This document shows, one piece after another, positions 50,844-58,232 of a DNA stretch of 64,000 bases (position 1 is its first letter; each line of letters opens with the position of its first letter). The DNA is from Flavisolibacter ginsenosidimutans (GTDB lineage Bacteria; Bacteroidota; Bacteroidia; Chitinophagales; Chitinophagaceae): assembly GCF_007970805.1 (NCBI RefSeq), contig NZ_CP042433.1, forward strand, positions 3,348,001 through 3,412,000. The letters are read 5' to 3'. The position numbers were made by a program, and so were the translations under genes. The notes under the pieces were generated by a model. That model was not told where the DNA came from and did not search any database. It saw only the letters and a list, made by a program, of their open reading frames with translations.

Positions 50844-51744
50844 GCGCCGCAAAAAGGTCTATTTGGCAGGATGTAATGCCGGTTAATCTTTGCAAGTCAA
50901 TTTTAGTAACCAAAGCAGGAGATAAAAATACGGCTTCATAAGTAAACTCACGCCGATTGAGCAATGTAGCCTGCGATGAGCGGCCTGCGTTAATTTCAAT
51001 CTTAGTGAGATTGAGAGCCGTTGGCAAGGGAAGTCCGTAAGTTTTATCACCGGTTCTTCCATCGTAGCTAAGAATGAACGGCACGTTGCGGCTGTTTAAT
51101 TCGACGAGCGACACGACAAAATTTTCAAATTCTATGTTGCCGGCGTAGTTAAAGCCCCCATTTACACCCGTACCTTGATAAGGCGGGTCCATATAAACCA
51201 AATCCCATTCTGTTGCTCCGTCTAAAACGTTTTGATAATCGTTTGAAAGGATTTCTGTTTTGCCTTTCAAAAGTTGTGACACCCGCAAAATATCATTGCG
51301 CATCATTGCAGGATTTCTACCCAATCGTCTTTTATCAGGACTCTGGTTAAATTCTCCTTGTGCATTATATCGTACAGCCGCCTTCACGCATTTTGCCAAC
51401 AGGAAAAGTAAATATTCTGGCTTTTTTGATTGATTGAATTCATCTCTAATCTGATAATAATATTCTTCTTCATTGCCCAATTGTCCATGCCAGATGTCGT
51501 GATAGTGTTTAATAATTGTTTTTGGATTGTTGATAATCGCATCCCAAAGATTTGCCAACGGTTCATTGATGTCATTGACGACAAAACGGTTCGCTTTGAA
51601 ATAATAAGCAGAAGCAATGGTGATGGCAGCAGAACCGGCAAACGGCTCGATCAAGCGGTTAAAACTTCCAGGAAAGTATCGCAAAATTTGATCAGCGATG
51701 TTGCGCTTGCTACCTTGATATGGAATAGGATGTGGTAATTTCAT
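50836..51744 (-). CDS. DNA adenine N6-methyltransferase (D12 class) of a type II R-M pair
   Basis: The 302-residue protein from ATG 51742-51744 has HPIPYQGSKRNIADQIL (motif X, about 4-20), LIEPFAGSAAITIA (motif I, SAM binding, about 29-42), ENDIN-like FVVNDINEPLANLWDAI (about 51-67) and DLVYMDPPYQGTG (motif IV, D-P-P-Y, about 187-199). This order defines the Dam/D12 (alpha) group. It methylates adenine N6 and protects host DNA from the coupled HNH nuclease. The target site is unknown. Confidence 0.93.
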   Translation of the reverse strand: MKLPHPIPYQGSKRNIADQILRYFPGSFNRLIEPFAGSAAITIASAYYFKANRFVVNDINEPLANLWDAIINNPKTIIKHYHDIWHGQLGNEEEYYYQIRDEFNQSKKPEYLLFLLAKCVKAAVRYNAQGEFNQSPDKRRLGRNPAMMRNDILRVSQLLKGKTEILSNDYQNVLDGATEWDLVYMDPPYQGTGVNGGFNYAGNIEFENFVVSLVELNSRNVPFILSYDGRTGDKTYGLPLPTALNLTKIEINAGRSSQATLLNRREFTYEAVFLSPALVTKIDLQRLTGITSCQIDLFAAHG

Positions 51745-51789
51745 TTTCCAGTCGTTGTTCAAATATAAGCACATCACCACCGAAATCTA

Positions 51790-52473
51790 TCACTCAAACA
51801 CCTTCTCACTCAAACCCTTGTTAATCTTATAGCCCGTGTAGGTTATCGTTACCGTTCCTTTTTTATTCTTGTTCTTGTCCTCCACCTTTGTTCCGCCCTT
51901 GTCGTATTCAAACGTAATGCCTTTGGGCAGTTTGTAATCTTTGGTATTGAAAGAGAAAACAACTTTATCAGCCAGGCCCCAAGCCGTGTATTTGCCGTAA
52001 GTCATTTGCACGTCGTAGGTGCCGCTTTCTTTTGTTGTCACCACGGCTTTGCGAATGACCGCGTCTTTTTCGTCAACGTATAAGGTTGAGAGAACCACGT
52101 CGCTGTTTTCATTGGTGGGAATGAGTTTTACGATCGTTGTCGTTACGCCGTCAACGATGGCTTTGCCAGCGGCCACCGTTTGGTAACCGCCAACGGGCAG
52201 GAGCGAAGCCGTGTTCACGCTCACGCCGCCTTTGGGCAGAATGGAAATGCCACCGGCTTTTTTCACTTTGAACTTGTTGGGCTTTTTAAAATAAACCGTC
52301 ACGTCCGATTCCTGTGCGTTGATAAAGGACACGTCGAGCTTTAGTTTGCCCGTGGCTTCGTAATCGTTCACCTTTTCCAGCTTGGCTTTTACCTTTTGCA
52401 AAAGCGCTTCTTCGGTTTGTGCAAAGGTTGTTGTAACAAGAAATGCGAACAGGAAGGAGAGAAGAATCTTCAT
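51790..52473 (-). CDS. LolA-like / outer-membrane lipoprotein-sorting family protein
   Basis: The 227-residue protein from ATG 52471-52473 has signal peptide MKILLSFLFAFLVTTTFAQ. The body resembles LolA-fold proteins: ALLQKVKAKLEKVNDYEATGKLKLDVSF at the start, VYFKKPNKFKVKKAGG, then a run of amphipathic strands. A hydrophobic-cavity half barrel that carries lipid or lipoprotein is likely. It directly follows the ABC permease gene with 11 bp between, so the exporter and this periplasmic protein may act together. Cargo unknown. Confidence 0.82.
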   Translation of the reverse strand: MKILLSFLFAFLVTTTFAQTEEALLQKVKAKLEKVNDYEATGKLKLDVSFINAQESDVTVYFKKPNKFKVKKAGGISILPKGGVSVNTASLLPVGGYQTVAAGKAIVDGVTTTIVKLIPTNENSDVVLSTLYVDEKDAVIRKAVVTTKESGTYDVQMTYGKYTAWGLADKVVFSFNTKDYKLPKGITFEYDKGGTKVEDKNKNKKGTVTITYTGYKINKGLSEKVFE

Positions 52474-52483
52474 AGAAAAGGGT

Positions 52484-53323
52484 TTAAGAGAGAATGTCCT
52501 TTTTGCGAAAGAACCACACCGCCAAAGAAACAAAGAGGGCAATGTGAAAAAGCAGGATGCCCGCCGACTTTAACACTTCACGGTAGTCAACGGGGTTGTC
52601 GAAAAAGCCTTTCCAGTTGAGCATGTGATTGGTAAATAAGTAAGGCTTCAGCACGTTAAAAATCGGAATGTCCATCGTGGTTAAGATAGTCATTACAATT
52701 ACTACACTCATGGCGCCTACAATGGGCCCGATGCTGTTGTCGGCAAACACCGAAAATAAAAAGGCGATGGACGCAACGGTGATCATGCTTAATGCGGCAA
52801 AGCCGTATGCGGCCACGTATCGCCAAAGCACGTCGTTGCTGTTGAGCAAAATAAACTGGTCGCTCTTCTGCACCATTAAATCGCTTACACCAAACAAAAC
52901 CACGGACCCCAGCAAACCCATAACGGCCATGAAGGTGAGTAAACCCAAAGTATAAATTGACGAAGCAAAAAATTTACTCAACATTAGTTGCGTGCGACTC
53001 ACCGGTTTTGTGACAAGTAAACGAAGTGTGCCCATGTTGGCTTCGCCTGCTACGACATCGCCGGCCACCAAACAAATGAGCAGGGGCACGTGCACCAACA
53101 GGGTATGAAGAATAAGATAAAAAACAAAATAGCCGTTGAGCTTTTTGCCTTCAATGTCAAAAGCCGTATTGATGTTTTGCAGCATGAACTCCATGTAACT
53201 TTCGCCGTCGGCTTTCATGGCCAATTGAATCAACCCGATGATGAGCGCAATGGCCGCAAAGGCAATGTAGGTGCGTGGCTTCTTGAATATTTTAAACAGT
53301 TCAAGCCGTGTAAGCGTCCACAT
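52484..53323 (-). CDS. ABC-2-type transporter permease
   Basis: The 279-residue protein has six hydrophobic helices: FKKPRTYIAFAAIALIIGLIQLA near the start, YFVFYLILHTLLVHVPLLICLVAGDVVAGE (about 65-95), GTLRLLVTKPVSRTQLMLSKFFAS, GLLTFMAVMGLLGSVVLFG, ITVASIAFLFSVFADNSIGPIVGAMSVVIVMT and a final helix before FFRKKDILS. The E-x-R-x-G-T-L-R/K-L-L-x2-K-P-V-S-R segment is typical of ABC-2 permeases. It overlaps the ATP-binding gene by 23 bp and pairs with it. Inner membrane. Confidence 0.92.
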   Translation of the reverse strand: MWTLTRLELFKIFKKPRTYIAFAAIALIIGLIQLAMKADGESYMEFMLQNINTAFDIEGKKLNGYFVFYLILHTLLVHVPLLICLVAGDVVAGEANMGTLRLLVTKPVSRTQLMLSKFFASSIYTLGLLTFMAVMGLLGSVVLFGVSDLMVQKSDQFILLNSNDVLWRYVAAYGFAALSMITVASIAFLFSVFADNSIGPIVGAMSVVIVMTILTTMDIPIFNVLKPYLFTNHMLNWKGFFDNPVDYREVLKSAGILLFHIALFVSLAVWFFRKKDILS

Positions 53324-54233
53324 GTTGGTTAGCGGTAGTAAGCGTTAAAAAATAATCTTCCAATGAATGTTTTGCACGAAGCGAGAATACCTGGATGCCC
53401 TGCCGCACGAGGTCTTCGTTCAGCGCAGGAATTTCGCGGCGGTGCATTTTTAAAACAAGTCCGCGTCCATTTTGTTGAATCCCTTTGCTCCATTCTGTTG
53501 CGTTCAGGAAATTCATTGTACGTTCATCGTTGTCTGTTTCCAAGGCCACCAACGTATCCGAAGGGTTCAGCAAATCACTCACTTTTCCTTCGGCTACTTT
53601 TTTGCCGCGGTCAATGATCAACATGCTGTCGGCCATCACTTCTATTTCGCTCAATAAATGCGAGGACACAAAAACGGTTTTGCCATCGTTCTTGCTGAGC
53701 GATAAAATGAGGTTGCGCACATCGGCAATGCCTTGCGGGTCGAGGCCGTTGGTGGGTTCGTCAAGAATGATCAACTGCGGATTGTGCACCAGCGCGCAGG
53801 CGATGCCCAGGCGTTGTTTCATGCCCTGCGAGAAAGTTTTCACTTTGCTCTCCGCTCTTTCGGCAAGGCCTACTCTCTGCAAGCCTTGCAACAACTCTTT
53901 TTTGGTGAGATGAATGCCGCTTAGGCGTGCGAACATGCTCAGATTTTCCAACGCTGTGAGATACTTGTATAAATCCGGCTTTTCAATGATGGCGCCTACG
54001 TTGCTCAACACTTCTTTGCGGTGATGCGCCAGTTCTTTTCCCAGGATGGAAATGCTTCCGGCGGTGGGCTGAATGAGCGTAAGCAACATGCGGATGGTGG
54101 TGGATTTGCCGGCCCCATTTTGCCCAAGAAAACCGTACACCTCTCCTCCAGACACAGAAAAAGAAAGGCCGTCAACGGCCTGGATGTCTTTGAATGTTTT
54201 GCTCAATCCCTTTACCTCAATGATGGACGCCAT
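53301..54233 (-). CDS. ABC transporter ATP-binding protein
   Basis: The 310-residue ATPase has Walker A GQNGAGKSTTI (about 39-49), signature TFSQGMKQRLGIA (about 136-148), Walker B LIILDEPTNGLDP (about 155-167) and the switch His in VSSHLLSE near 192. The C-terminal extension (about 230-310) is the regulatory domain of the ABC-2 CcmA/NatA kind. It forms an exporter with the overlapping permease; the substrate, perhaps a lipid or peptide, is unknown. Start ATG 54231-54233. Confidence 0.95.
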   Translation of the reverse strand: MASIIEVKGLSKTFKDIQAVDGLSFSVSGGEVYGFLGQNGAGKSTTIRMLLTLIQPTAGSISILGKELAHHRKEVLSNVGAIIEKPDLYKYLTALENLSMFARLSGIHLTKKELLQGLQRVGLAERAESKVKTFSQGMKQRLGIACALVHNPQLIILDEPTNGLDPQGIADVRNLILSLSKNDGKTVFVSSHLLSEIEVMADSMLIIDRGKKVAEGKVSDLLNPSDTLVALETDNDERTMNFLNATEWSKGIQQNGRGLVLKMHRREIPALNEDLVRQGIQVFSLRAKHSLEDYFLTLTTANQHVDAYTA

Positions 54234-54278
54234 GCAAACAAAAATACGCGAGGGTTTGTGTGAAGGCTAAAGCAAAGG

Positions 54279-54698
54279 TTAGCGTTGAGAAGAGGCTGGA
54301 GCAACGTTTAATTCATTCAACAGTTCCTTTACTTTTTGTTCTACTAAACTTCTTACTTGTCGAAATTCATCGCCGTCCAAGTGGCGCGGATCGGGAATTT
54401 GCCAATCAATGAATTGTTTAGCCGGCATCCACGGACAAGCATCGCCACAACCCATTGTTACCACTGCATCAAAAGGCGCAAAGGCTTTCACTTCATCCAA
54501 CGATTTTGAATCGTGCGTTGTTAAGTCATAGCCTAACTCTTTCATCACGGCAATGGCTTTTGGGTTAACAACGCCGGACGGTTTAGAACCGGCACTGAAG
54601 GCCTCTACGTTATTGCCACCATGAATTTTCGCAAAGGCCTGCGCCATCTGGCTGCGGTTGCTGTTTTCGATGCAAACGAACAAAACTCTAATTGACAT
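54279..54698 (-). CDS. arsC: Arsenate reductase, thioredoxin-coupled low-molecular-weight phosphatase type
   Basis: The 139-residue protein has the phosphatase-loop CIENSNRS with Cys9 and Arg15 (C-x5-R), redox cysteines Cys84 and Cys88 (MGCGDACPW) and the acidic Asp in WQIPDP near 102. This is the ArsC type that uses thioredoxin, distinct from the glutaredoxin-linked type. It reduces arsenate to arsenite in the cytoplasm. It is the last gene of the arsenic operon. No ArsB or Acr3 pump gene is encoded here. Confidence 0.94.
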   Translation of the reverse strand: MSIRVLFVCIENSNRSQMAQAFAKIHGGNNVEAFSAGSKPSGVVNPKAIAVMKELGYDLTTHDSKSLDEVKAFAPFDAVVTMGCGDACPWMPAKQFIDWQIPDPRHLDGDEFRQVRSLVEQKVKELLNELNVAPASSQR

Positions 54699-54699
54699 A

Positions 54700-55335
54700 C
54701 TATTTCAATAAACGGTGAACAAAAACAGCCGACACGCTGCCGGCAATGGGTGCGGTGAGATAAATCCATACATTGTTTAAATAACCCGAGGCCAATGCCG
54801 GTGCGAGTGAACGTGCCGGGTTCATAGAAGCGCCACTGACCGGTCCCGCAAACATGGCTTCGAGCAACACGACAGAGCCCACAGCAAGGCCGGCAAGCAG
54901 GCCTTTTTCTTTGCCTCTTTCCGAAACGCCAAGAACGGTTAGCATTAAAAACAGCGTGAGAAAGACTTCCATCACCCAGGATTGCGCCGGCGTCCCTGTC
55001 GGAATCGTAGCGCCTAAACGCTGCGAATCGGGAAATAAAAATTTTAAAACGAAGCTGGCGCTGATAGCGCCGCCGAATTGGCTACAGACGTAGGGCAGCA
55101 ATTGTTTTAACGGAAATGTTTTTTGTACGGTAAAGGCAAGGCTAACGGCCGGATTAAAATGCGCTCCCGATTTTTCGCCGAAGGTGTAAATCATTGCCAT
55201 CACTACCAAACCCCACGTAACGGCGATACCAACGTGCGTAACGCTGCCGTTTTGCGTTTCGTCAACAATGACCGCGCCGGTGCCGCAGAAGACGAGAATA
55301 AAAGTCCCGGTGAATTCTGCGAAATATTTCTTCAT
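54700..55335 (-). CDS. Aquaglyceroporin / MIP channel in the arsenic operon (AqpS-like)
   Basis: The 211-residue protein from ATG 55333-55335 has six helices and both channel motifs: HFNPAVSLAFT (NPA 1) and GASMNPARSLAPA (NPA 2). Start MKKYFAEFTGTFILVFCGTG is typical of MIP channels. It overlaps the GNAT stop by 1 bp (TGATG) and ends 1 bp before the arsC start, so it is tightly bound to the arsenic operon. In Sinorhizobium, AqpS with ArsC lets arsenite leave by diffusion; the same role is inferred here. The NPARS loop suggests small-solute passage. Confidence 0.92.
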   Translation of the reverse strand: MKKYFAEFTGTFILVFCGTGAVIVDETQNGSVTHVGIAVTWGLVVMAMIYTFGEKSGAHFNPAVSLAFTVQKTFPLKQLLPYVCSQFGGAISASFVLKFLFPDSQRLGATIPTGTPAQSWVMEVFLTLFLMLTVLGVSERGKEKGLLAGLAVGSVVLLEAMFAGPVSGASMNPARSLAPALASGYLNNVWIYLTAPIAGSVSAVFVHRLLK

Positions 55336-55760
55336 CAAAGTTCTTTTTTCATGACGGTGGCAGAGGCGGGGCAAGTGCTCTTGAACTCCGTTGTTTGCTG
55401 AATGAAAAGCGGCGCTTCGGAGCGGTTAACAACGACGTAACCTTGCTTTGAAAAGAACGAAGCAGCGGTAGTGGTCAGCAAATAAAGCGAACGCACGCCG
55501 CTTTGCCTGGCGTGCGTTTCTAAAAAACTTACCAAGGCCTCGCCAAATCCATTTCGGCGTCTGTCTTCTTTCACACTAAGGCTGCGCAGCAAGCCAGCCG
55601 TTCCGTTGGTTTGCCAACCCATTGTTCCGGCCAGTTCATTGTCAGTTTGCAGGGCAAACAGTTCTACCGTAGCATCAATATCACTTGGCGGAAGTGAAGC
55701 ATTTCCCGGCAGGGAAAGTGCTTCCGCACGTTGTTTATCCAAAACAAGAATGAGGTTCAT
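55335..55760 (-). CDS. arsN: GNAT N-acetyltransferase of the arsenic operon (ArsN2-like)
   Basis: The 141-residue protein from ATG 55758-55760 has the acetyl-CoA site LLRSLSVKEDRRRNGFGEALVSFLE (about 75-99) with the R-R-x-G-x-G/A-like loop, followed by VRSLYLLTTTAASFFSKQGYVVVNRSEAPLFIQQTTEFKSTCPASATVM. The YLLTTTAA-FF-GY-R-APxxIxxTxEF-CPASA string is the hallmark of arsenic-operon ArsN2 proteins. ArsN-type enzymes acetylate arsinothricin or related arsenic metabolites. It lies between the cysteine-peptide and the channel genes. Confidence 0.88.
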   Translation of the reverse strand: MNLILVLDKQRAEALSLPGNASLPPSDIDATVELFALQTDNELAGTMGWQTNGTAGLLRSLSVKEDRRRNGFGEALVSFLETHARQSGVRSLYLLTTTAASFFSKQGYVVVNRSEAPLFIQQTTEFKSTCPASATVMKKEL

Positions 55761-55780
55761 TCGATAAAGATTAAAAAGAA

Positions 55781-55812
55781 AAGGAGGCATCATTTCTATA
55801 CGAATGCCTCCG
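55781..55812 (-). terminator. Terminator or attenuator between the cysteine-peptide gene and arsN
   Basis: GGAGGCAT pairs with ATGCCTCC; on the minus strand the hairpin is followed by TTTTCTTTTT. It comes 6 bp after the peptide stop and 20 bp before the arsN start, so it would let arsR plus the peptide be expressed above the later genes. Confidence 0.75.
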
Positions 55813-55817
55813 TGTTT

Positions 55818-55907
55818 TTAGCAGCAGCCCCAATCGGTAATGGTGCAGCAGCCTTCATCGGTTGTGCAGCATCCGGGGTCGTTCTGAAGTTGAATGTCTG
55901 TGTTCAT
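55818..55907 (-). CDS. 29-residue cysteine-pair peptide of the arsenic operon
   Basis: The reading frame from ATG 55905-55907 to TAA 55818-55820 encodes 29 residues. Three Gly-Cys-Cys blocks occur at residues 12-14, 19-21 and 27-29, the last ending the protein; there are six cysteines and no lysine or arginine. The remainder is polar and acidic (MNTDIQLQNDP, then TTDE, then TITDW). The frame lies 30 bp after arsR and before an attenuator-like hairpin, inside a co-directional arsenic operon. Vicinal thiol pairs bind As(III) well, so an arsenite-binding peptide is plausible. No family was recognised and expression is unproven. Confidence 0.7.
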   Translation of the reverse strand: MNTDIQLQNDPGCCTTDEGCCTITDWGCC

Positions 55908-55937
55908 GATTGTTTCATTTTATGGTTAGAAAATAAA

Positions 55938-56276
55938 TCAACAATTGCAGGCTCTTTCGTGCTTTGCTTTCAGGCTGGTAAAAAGGCTGGCCATGTCTGC
56001 GGTAAAGCGTTCAAAAGCTTTCCAGTTAATGCAGTAACAGGAACGAGGACCGTCCAGCGTGCCTTCAATCAGGCCCGCATTCTTCAGTTCTTTCAAATGC
56101 TGCGACACGGTTGACTGCGCCAACGGTAACACGTCAACAATCTCCCCGCAAATGCATTCGCTCTTCTGCGCCAGCACTTTTAAAATAGCAATGCGTGCCG
56201 GATGACTCAGGGCTTTGGCAATCTCTGCCAACTCCTGTTCTTTTTTGCCGAATTCTTCTTTTTTGTGAAAGGCCAT
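55938..56276 (-). CDS. arsR: ArsR-family arsenite-responsive repressor
   Basis: The 112-residue winged-helix repressor has ALSHPARIAILKVLAQ (about 22-37), the metal-sensing motif SECICGEIV with Cys41 and Cys43 (equivalent to ELCVC), the recognition helix LAQSTVSQHLKELKNAGLIEG (about 52-72) and two further pairs Cys80/Cys82 (SCYC) and Cys110/Cys112 (ACNC). Six paired cysteines are more than the three of classical ArsR. It should release its operator on As(III) binding. The operator at 56280-56308 lies right before its start, so it autoregulates the operon. Confidence 0.94.
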   Translation of the reverse strand: MAFHKKEEFGKKEQELAEIAKALSHPARIAILKVLAQKSECICGEIVDVLPLAQSTVSQHLKELKNAGLIEGTLDGPRSCYCINWKAFERFTADMASLFTSLKAKHERACNC

Positions 56277-56279
56277 TTT

Positions 56280-56308
56280 TTAATCTTATATCGCAAATAT
56301 AAGATTAA
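56280..56308. promoter_or_regulatory. ArsR operator: 12-bp perfect inverted repeat
   Basis: TTAATCTTATAT (56280-56291) and ATATAAGATTAA (56297-56308) are exact complements across a 5-bp spacer CGCAA. It begins 3 bp upstream of the arsR ATG and covers the -7 promoter box, a position where repressor binding would block RNA polymerase. Confidence 0.85.
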
Positions 56309-56326
56309 ACAAACCGCACAAACAAA
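56294..56326 (-). promoter_or_regulatory. Arsenic operon promoter
   Basis: On the minus strand TATATTTG (complement of 56294-56301) matches TAnnTTTG and TTTG (complement of 56323-56326) lies 21 nt upstream, the canonical Bacteroidota spacing. The -7 box sits inside the ArsR palindrome. Confidence 0.75.
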
Positions 56327-56347
56327 TCTTTTTTGATGAACGGCTTT

Positions 56348-57487
56348 TTACAGTTTCGTCAAACGCTCAATGGCCGCGTCGAGCGTCTCTTCTTTTTTGC
56401 AAAAACAAAAACGCAGCACTTTGTTGTTTACGTCCTGCTGGTAAAAGGCCGACACGGGAATGGTGGCCACGCCAAATTCTTTGGTCAGGTGAAGTGCAAA
56501 ATCTTTTTCATTGCCGCCTGATAAACCTTCGTAAGAATAAATTTGAAAATAGCTGCCGTGTGTGGGCAAAGGTTTCAACTTTGTTTGGCTCATGCCTTGT
56601 TGAAAGTAGTTGCGTTTCGCTTGAAGAAATGAGCCGAGTTCCAAATAATTCTCCCGCTTCTTTAAAAAGTTTGATAGCGCAACCTGCTTTGGCGTATCGC
56701 AACTAAAGGCGTTGAATTGATGAATCTTTCGAAACTCGTTCATCAAATATTCCGATGAAATGCTGTAACCCAATTTCCATCCGGTACAGTGATAAACTTT
56801 GCCAAACGAAAACGACACAAAACTGCGTTTGAGAAGATCGGGGTATTTTAGAATGCTTTGGTGTTCGTAGCCGTCGAAGATCAGGTGCTCGTACACTTCA
56901 TCGGAGATGATGATGATGTTTGTGTCCTTCACCACCTCGCGCAGTTGCGCAATGTCTTCTTCTGTCAGAACGCTGCCTGTTGGATTGTGCGGCGAATTGA
57001 TCATAATGGCCCGCGTTTTTTCCGTAACGCTTTTCTTCACTTCGGCCCAATCAATCTTGTAATCGGGAAAAGTTAACTGAAGTGATACAGCTTTTGCCCC
57101 GTTTAATTCAATGGCCGGAATGTAGCAGTCGTACGCCGGTTCAAAAACAATTACTTCATCGTTAGGTTGCAAGATGGTTGTAAGTGCCGTGTACAAGGCA
57201 TACGTGCCGCCGGGAGTAACGGTGATTTGCGTATCGGGATTGATTTTGGCCTTGTATAAATACTCCGTTTTTTCTGCAAGGGCTTCACGAAGCGGAACAT
57301 AGCCGTTCATGTGCGTGTATTGATTGTGGCCCGTGCGCATGGCTTCGTTCACCAAGGCAACGAGTTCTTCGCTCATCGGAAAATCAGGAAAGCCCTGGCC
57401 AAGATTAATGGCCTTGTGTTGCGCAGCGGCTACGCTCATCGTGGTAAATATCGTGGTGCCTACATTGGGCAGTTTGGATTGAATCAT
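56348..57487 (-). CDS. PLP-dependent aminotransferase (methionine aminotransferase-like, class I/II)
   Basis: The 379-residue fold-type I enzyme has INLGQGFPDFPMSEELV (about 27-43), VTPGGTYALYTAL near 95, MINSPHNPTGSVLTEEDI (N-P-x-G of the active site, about 165-182), SDEVYEHLIF (about 198-207) and SFSFGKVYHCTGWKLGYSI with the PLP lysine (about 230-248). These features and length match the YbdL/kynurenine aminotransferase group acting on methionine, glutamine and aromatic residues. Cytoplasmic. Start ATG 57485-57487. Confidence 0.93.
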   Translation of the reverse strand: MIQSKLPNVGTTIFTTMSVAAAQHKAINLGQGFPDFPMSEELVALVNEAMRTGHNQYTHMNGYVPLREALAEKTEYLYKAKINPDTQITVTPGGTYALYTALTTILQPNDEVIVFEPAYDCYIPAIELNGAKAVSLQLTFPDYKIDWAEVKKSVTEKTRAIMINSPHNPTGSVLTEEDIAQLREVVKDTNIIIISDEVYEHLIFDGYEHQSILKYPDLLKRSFVSFSFGKVYHCTGWKLGYSISSEYLMNEFRKIHQFNAFSCDTPKQVALSNFLKKRENYLELGSFLQAKRNYFQQGMSQTKLKPLPTHGSYFQIYSYEGLSGGNEKDFALHLTKEFGVATIPVSAFYQQDVNNKVLRFCFCKKEETLDAAIERLTKL

Positions 57488-57843
57488 TGTTGGGAAAGAA
57501 TTTCTTGTTTTACTTTTTTGGGTAAGCTGTCAACAATCAGGTTGTACGAATCATCAATCCACTGCTGCAACAATTTATCCGACACGCTGCCATCAACAAC
57601 AATCGTGTTCCAATGTTGCTTGTTCATGTGATAGCCGGGTCTCACGCAAGCGTATTGTTCGCGCAAAAGCACGGCGTTATCGGGGTCACATTTGGCATTG
57701 AACTGAAGTGGAACAGAATCAAGAGCGGCCAGCAAAAACATTTTGCTGCCAATTTTAAACACGAGTGTATTGGGCCCGAAAGGCAGCGTTTCTTCCACGC
57801 TTTTTTTGGCAAGACAATACTGACGAAGCGTTTCGATGTTCAT
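57484..57843 (-). CDS. MmcQ/YjbR-family DNA-binding-fold protein
   Basis: The 119-residue protein has the YjbR layout: METLRQYCLAKKSVEETLPFGPNTLVFKIGSKMFLLAALD (with the E-x-x-P-F-G motif), then CDPDNAVLLREQYACVRPGYHMNKQHWNTI and a C-terminal helix WIDDSYNLIVDSLPKK. The fold is called a double-wing; the function is unproven. Its stop overlaps the start of the aminotransferase by 4 bp and its start overlaps the RidA stop by 4 bp, so the three form one transcript. Confidence 0.92.
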   Translation of the reverse strand: MNIETLRQYCLAKKSVEETLPFGPNTLVFKIGSKMFLLAALDSVPLQFNAKCDPDNAVLLREQYACVRPGYHMNKQHWNTIVVDGSVSDKLLQQWIDDSYNLIVDSLPKKVKQEILSQQ

Positions 57844-58232
57844 CCGGCTAAGATAGCGGTGGCTTCGATTTCAATTAAATATTCCGGCGCAACCAAAGCC
57901 TTTGCTTCAATCATCGAGGTACAGGGCTTGATGTTCGCAAAGGCTTCGCCGTGTGCTTTGGCGTATTCATTAAAGCGGGAAATGTCGGTAACAAACATCC
58001 GGGTGCGAACAACGTCGTTTAAGGAAGCGCCGGCTTGGTGCAAAACCTTTTCTATTTTTTGAAGAATGAATTTTGTTTGTGCGTAAGCATCGCTATGGCC
58101 AACAACATTGCCGTATTCATCAGATGCGACTGTGCCGCTGACTTCAATATGGTTGCCGATTTTTACGGCGCGGCTGTAGCCAACCTTGTCTTCCCAAACA
58201 GCACCGGAAGAAATGTTGATGCGGTTGTTCAT
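57840..58232 (-). CDS. RidA-family (YjgF/YER057c/UK114) imine/enamine deaminase
   Basis: The 130-residue protein from ATG 58230-58232 has the trimeric RidA fold: NISSGAVWEDKVGYSRAVKIGNHIEVSGTVASDEYGNVVG (about 4-43), NDVVRTRMFVTDISRFNEYAKAHGEAF (about 73-99, Arg at 77-79 region), and KALVAPEYLIEIEATAIL (about 110-128). Active-site Arg-Thr-R and the final E-I-E-A-T-A are present. RidA hydrolyses reactive imine intermediates from PLP enzymes, which fits the adjacent aminotransferase. It overlaps its neighbours by 4 bp at both ends. Confidence 0.93.
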   Translation of the reverse strand: MNNRINISSGAVWEDKVGYSRAVKIGNHIEVSGTVASDEYGNVVGHSDAYAQTKFILQKIEKVLHQAGASLNDVVRTRMFVTDISRFNEYAKAHGEAFANIKPCTSMIEAKALVAPEYLIEIEATAILAG

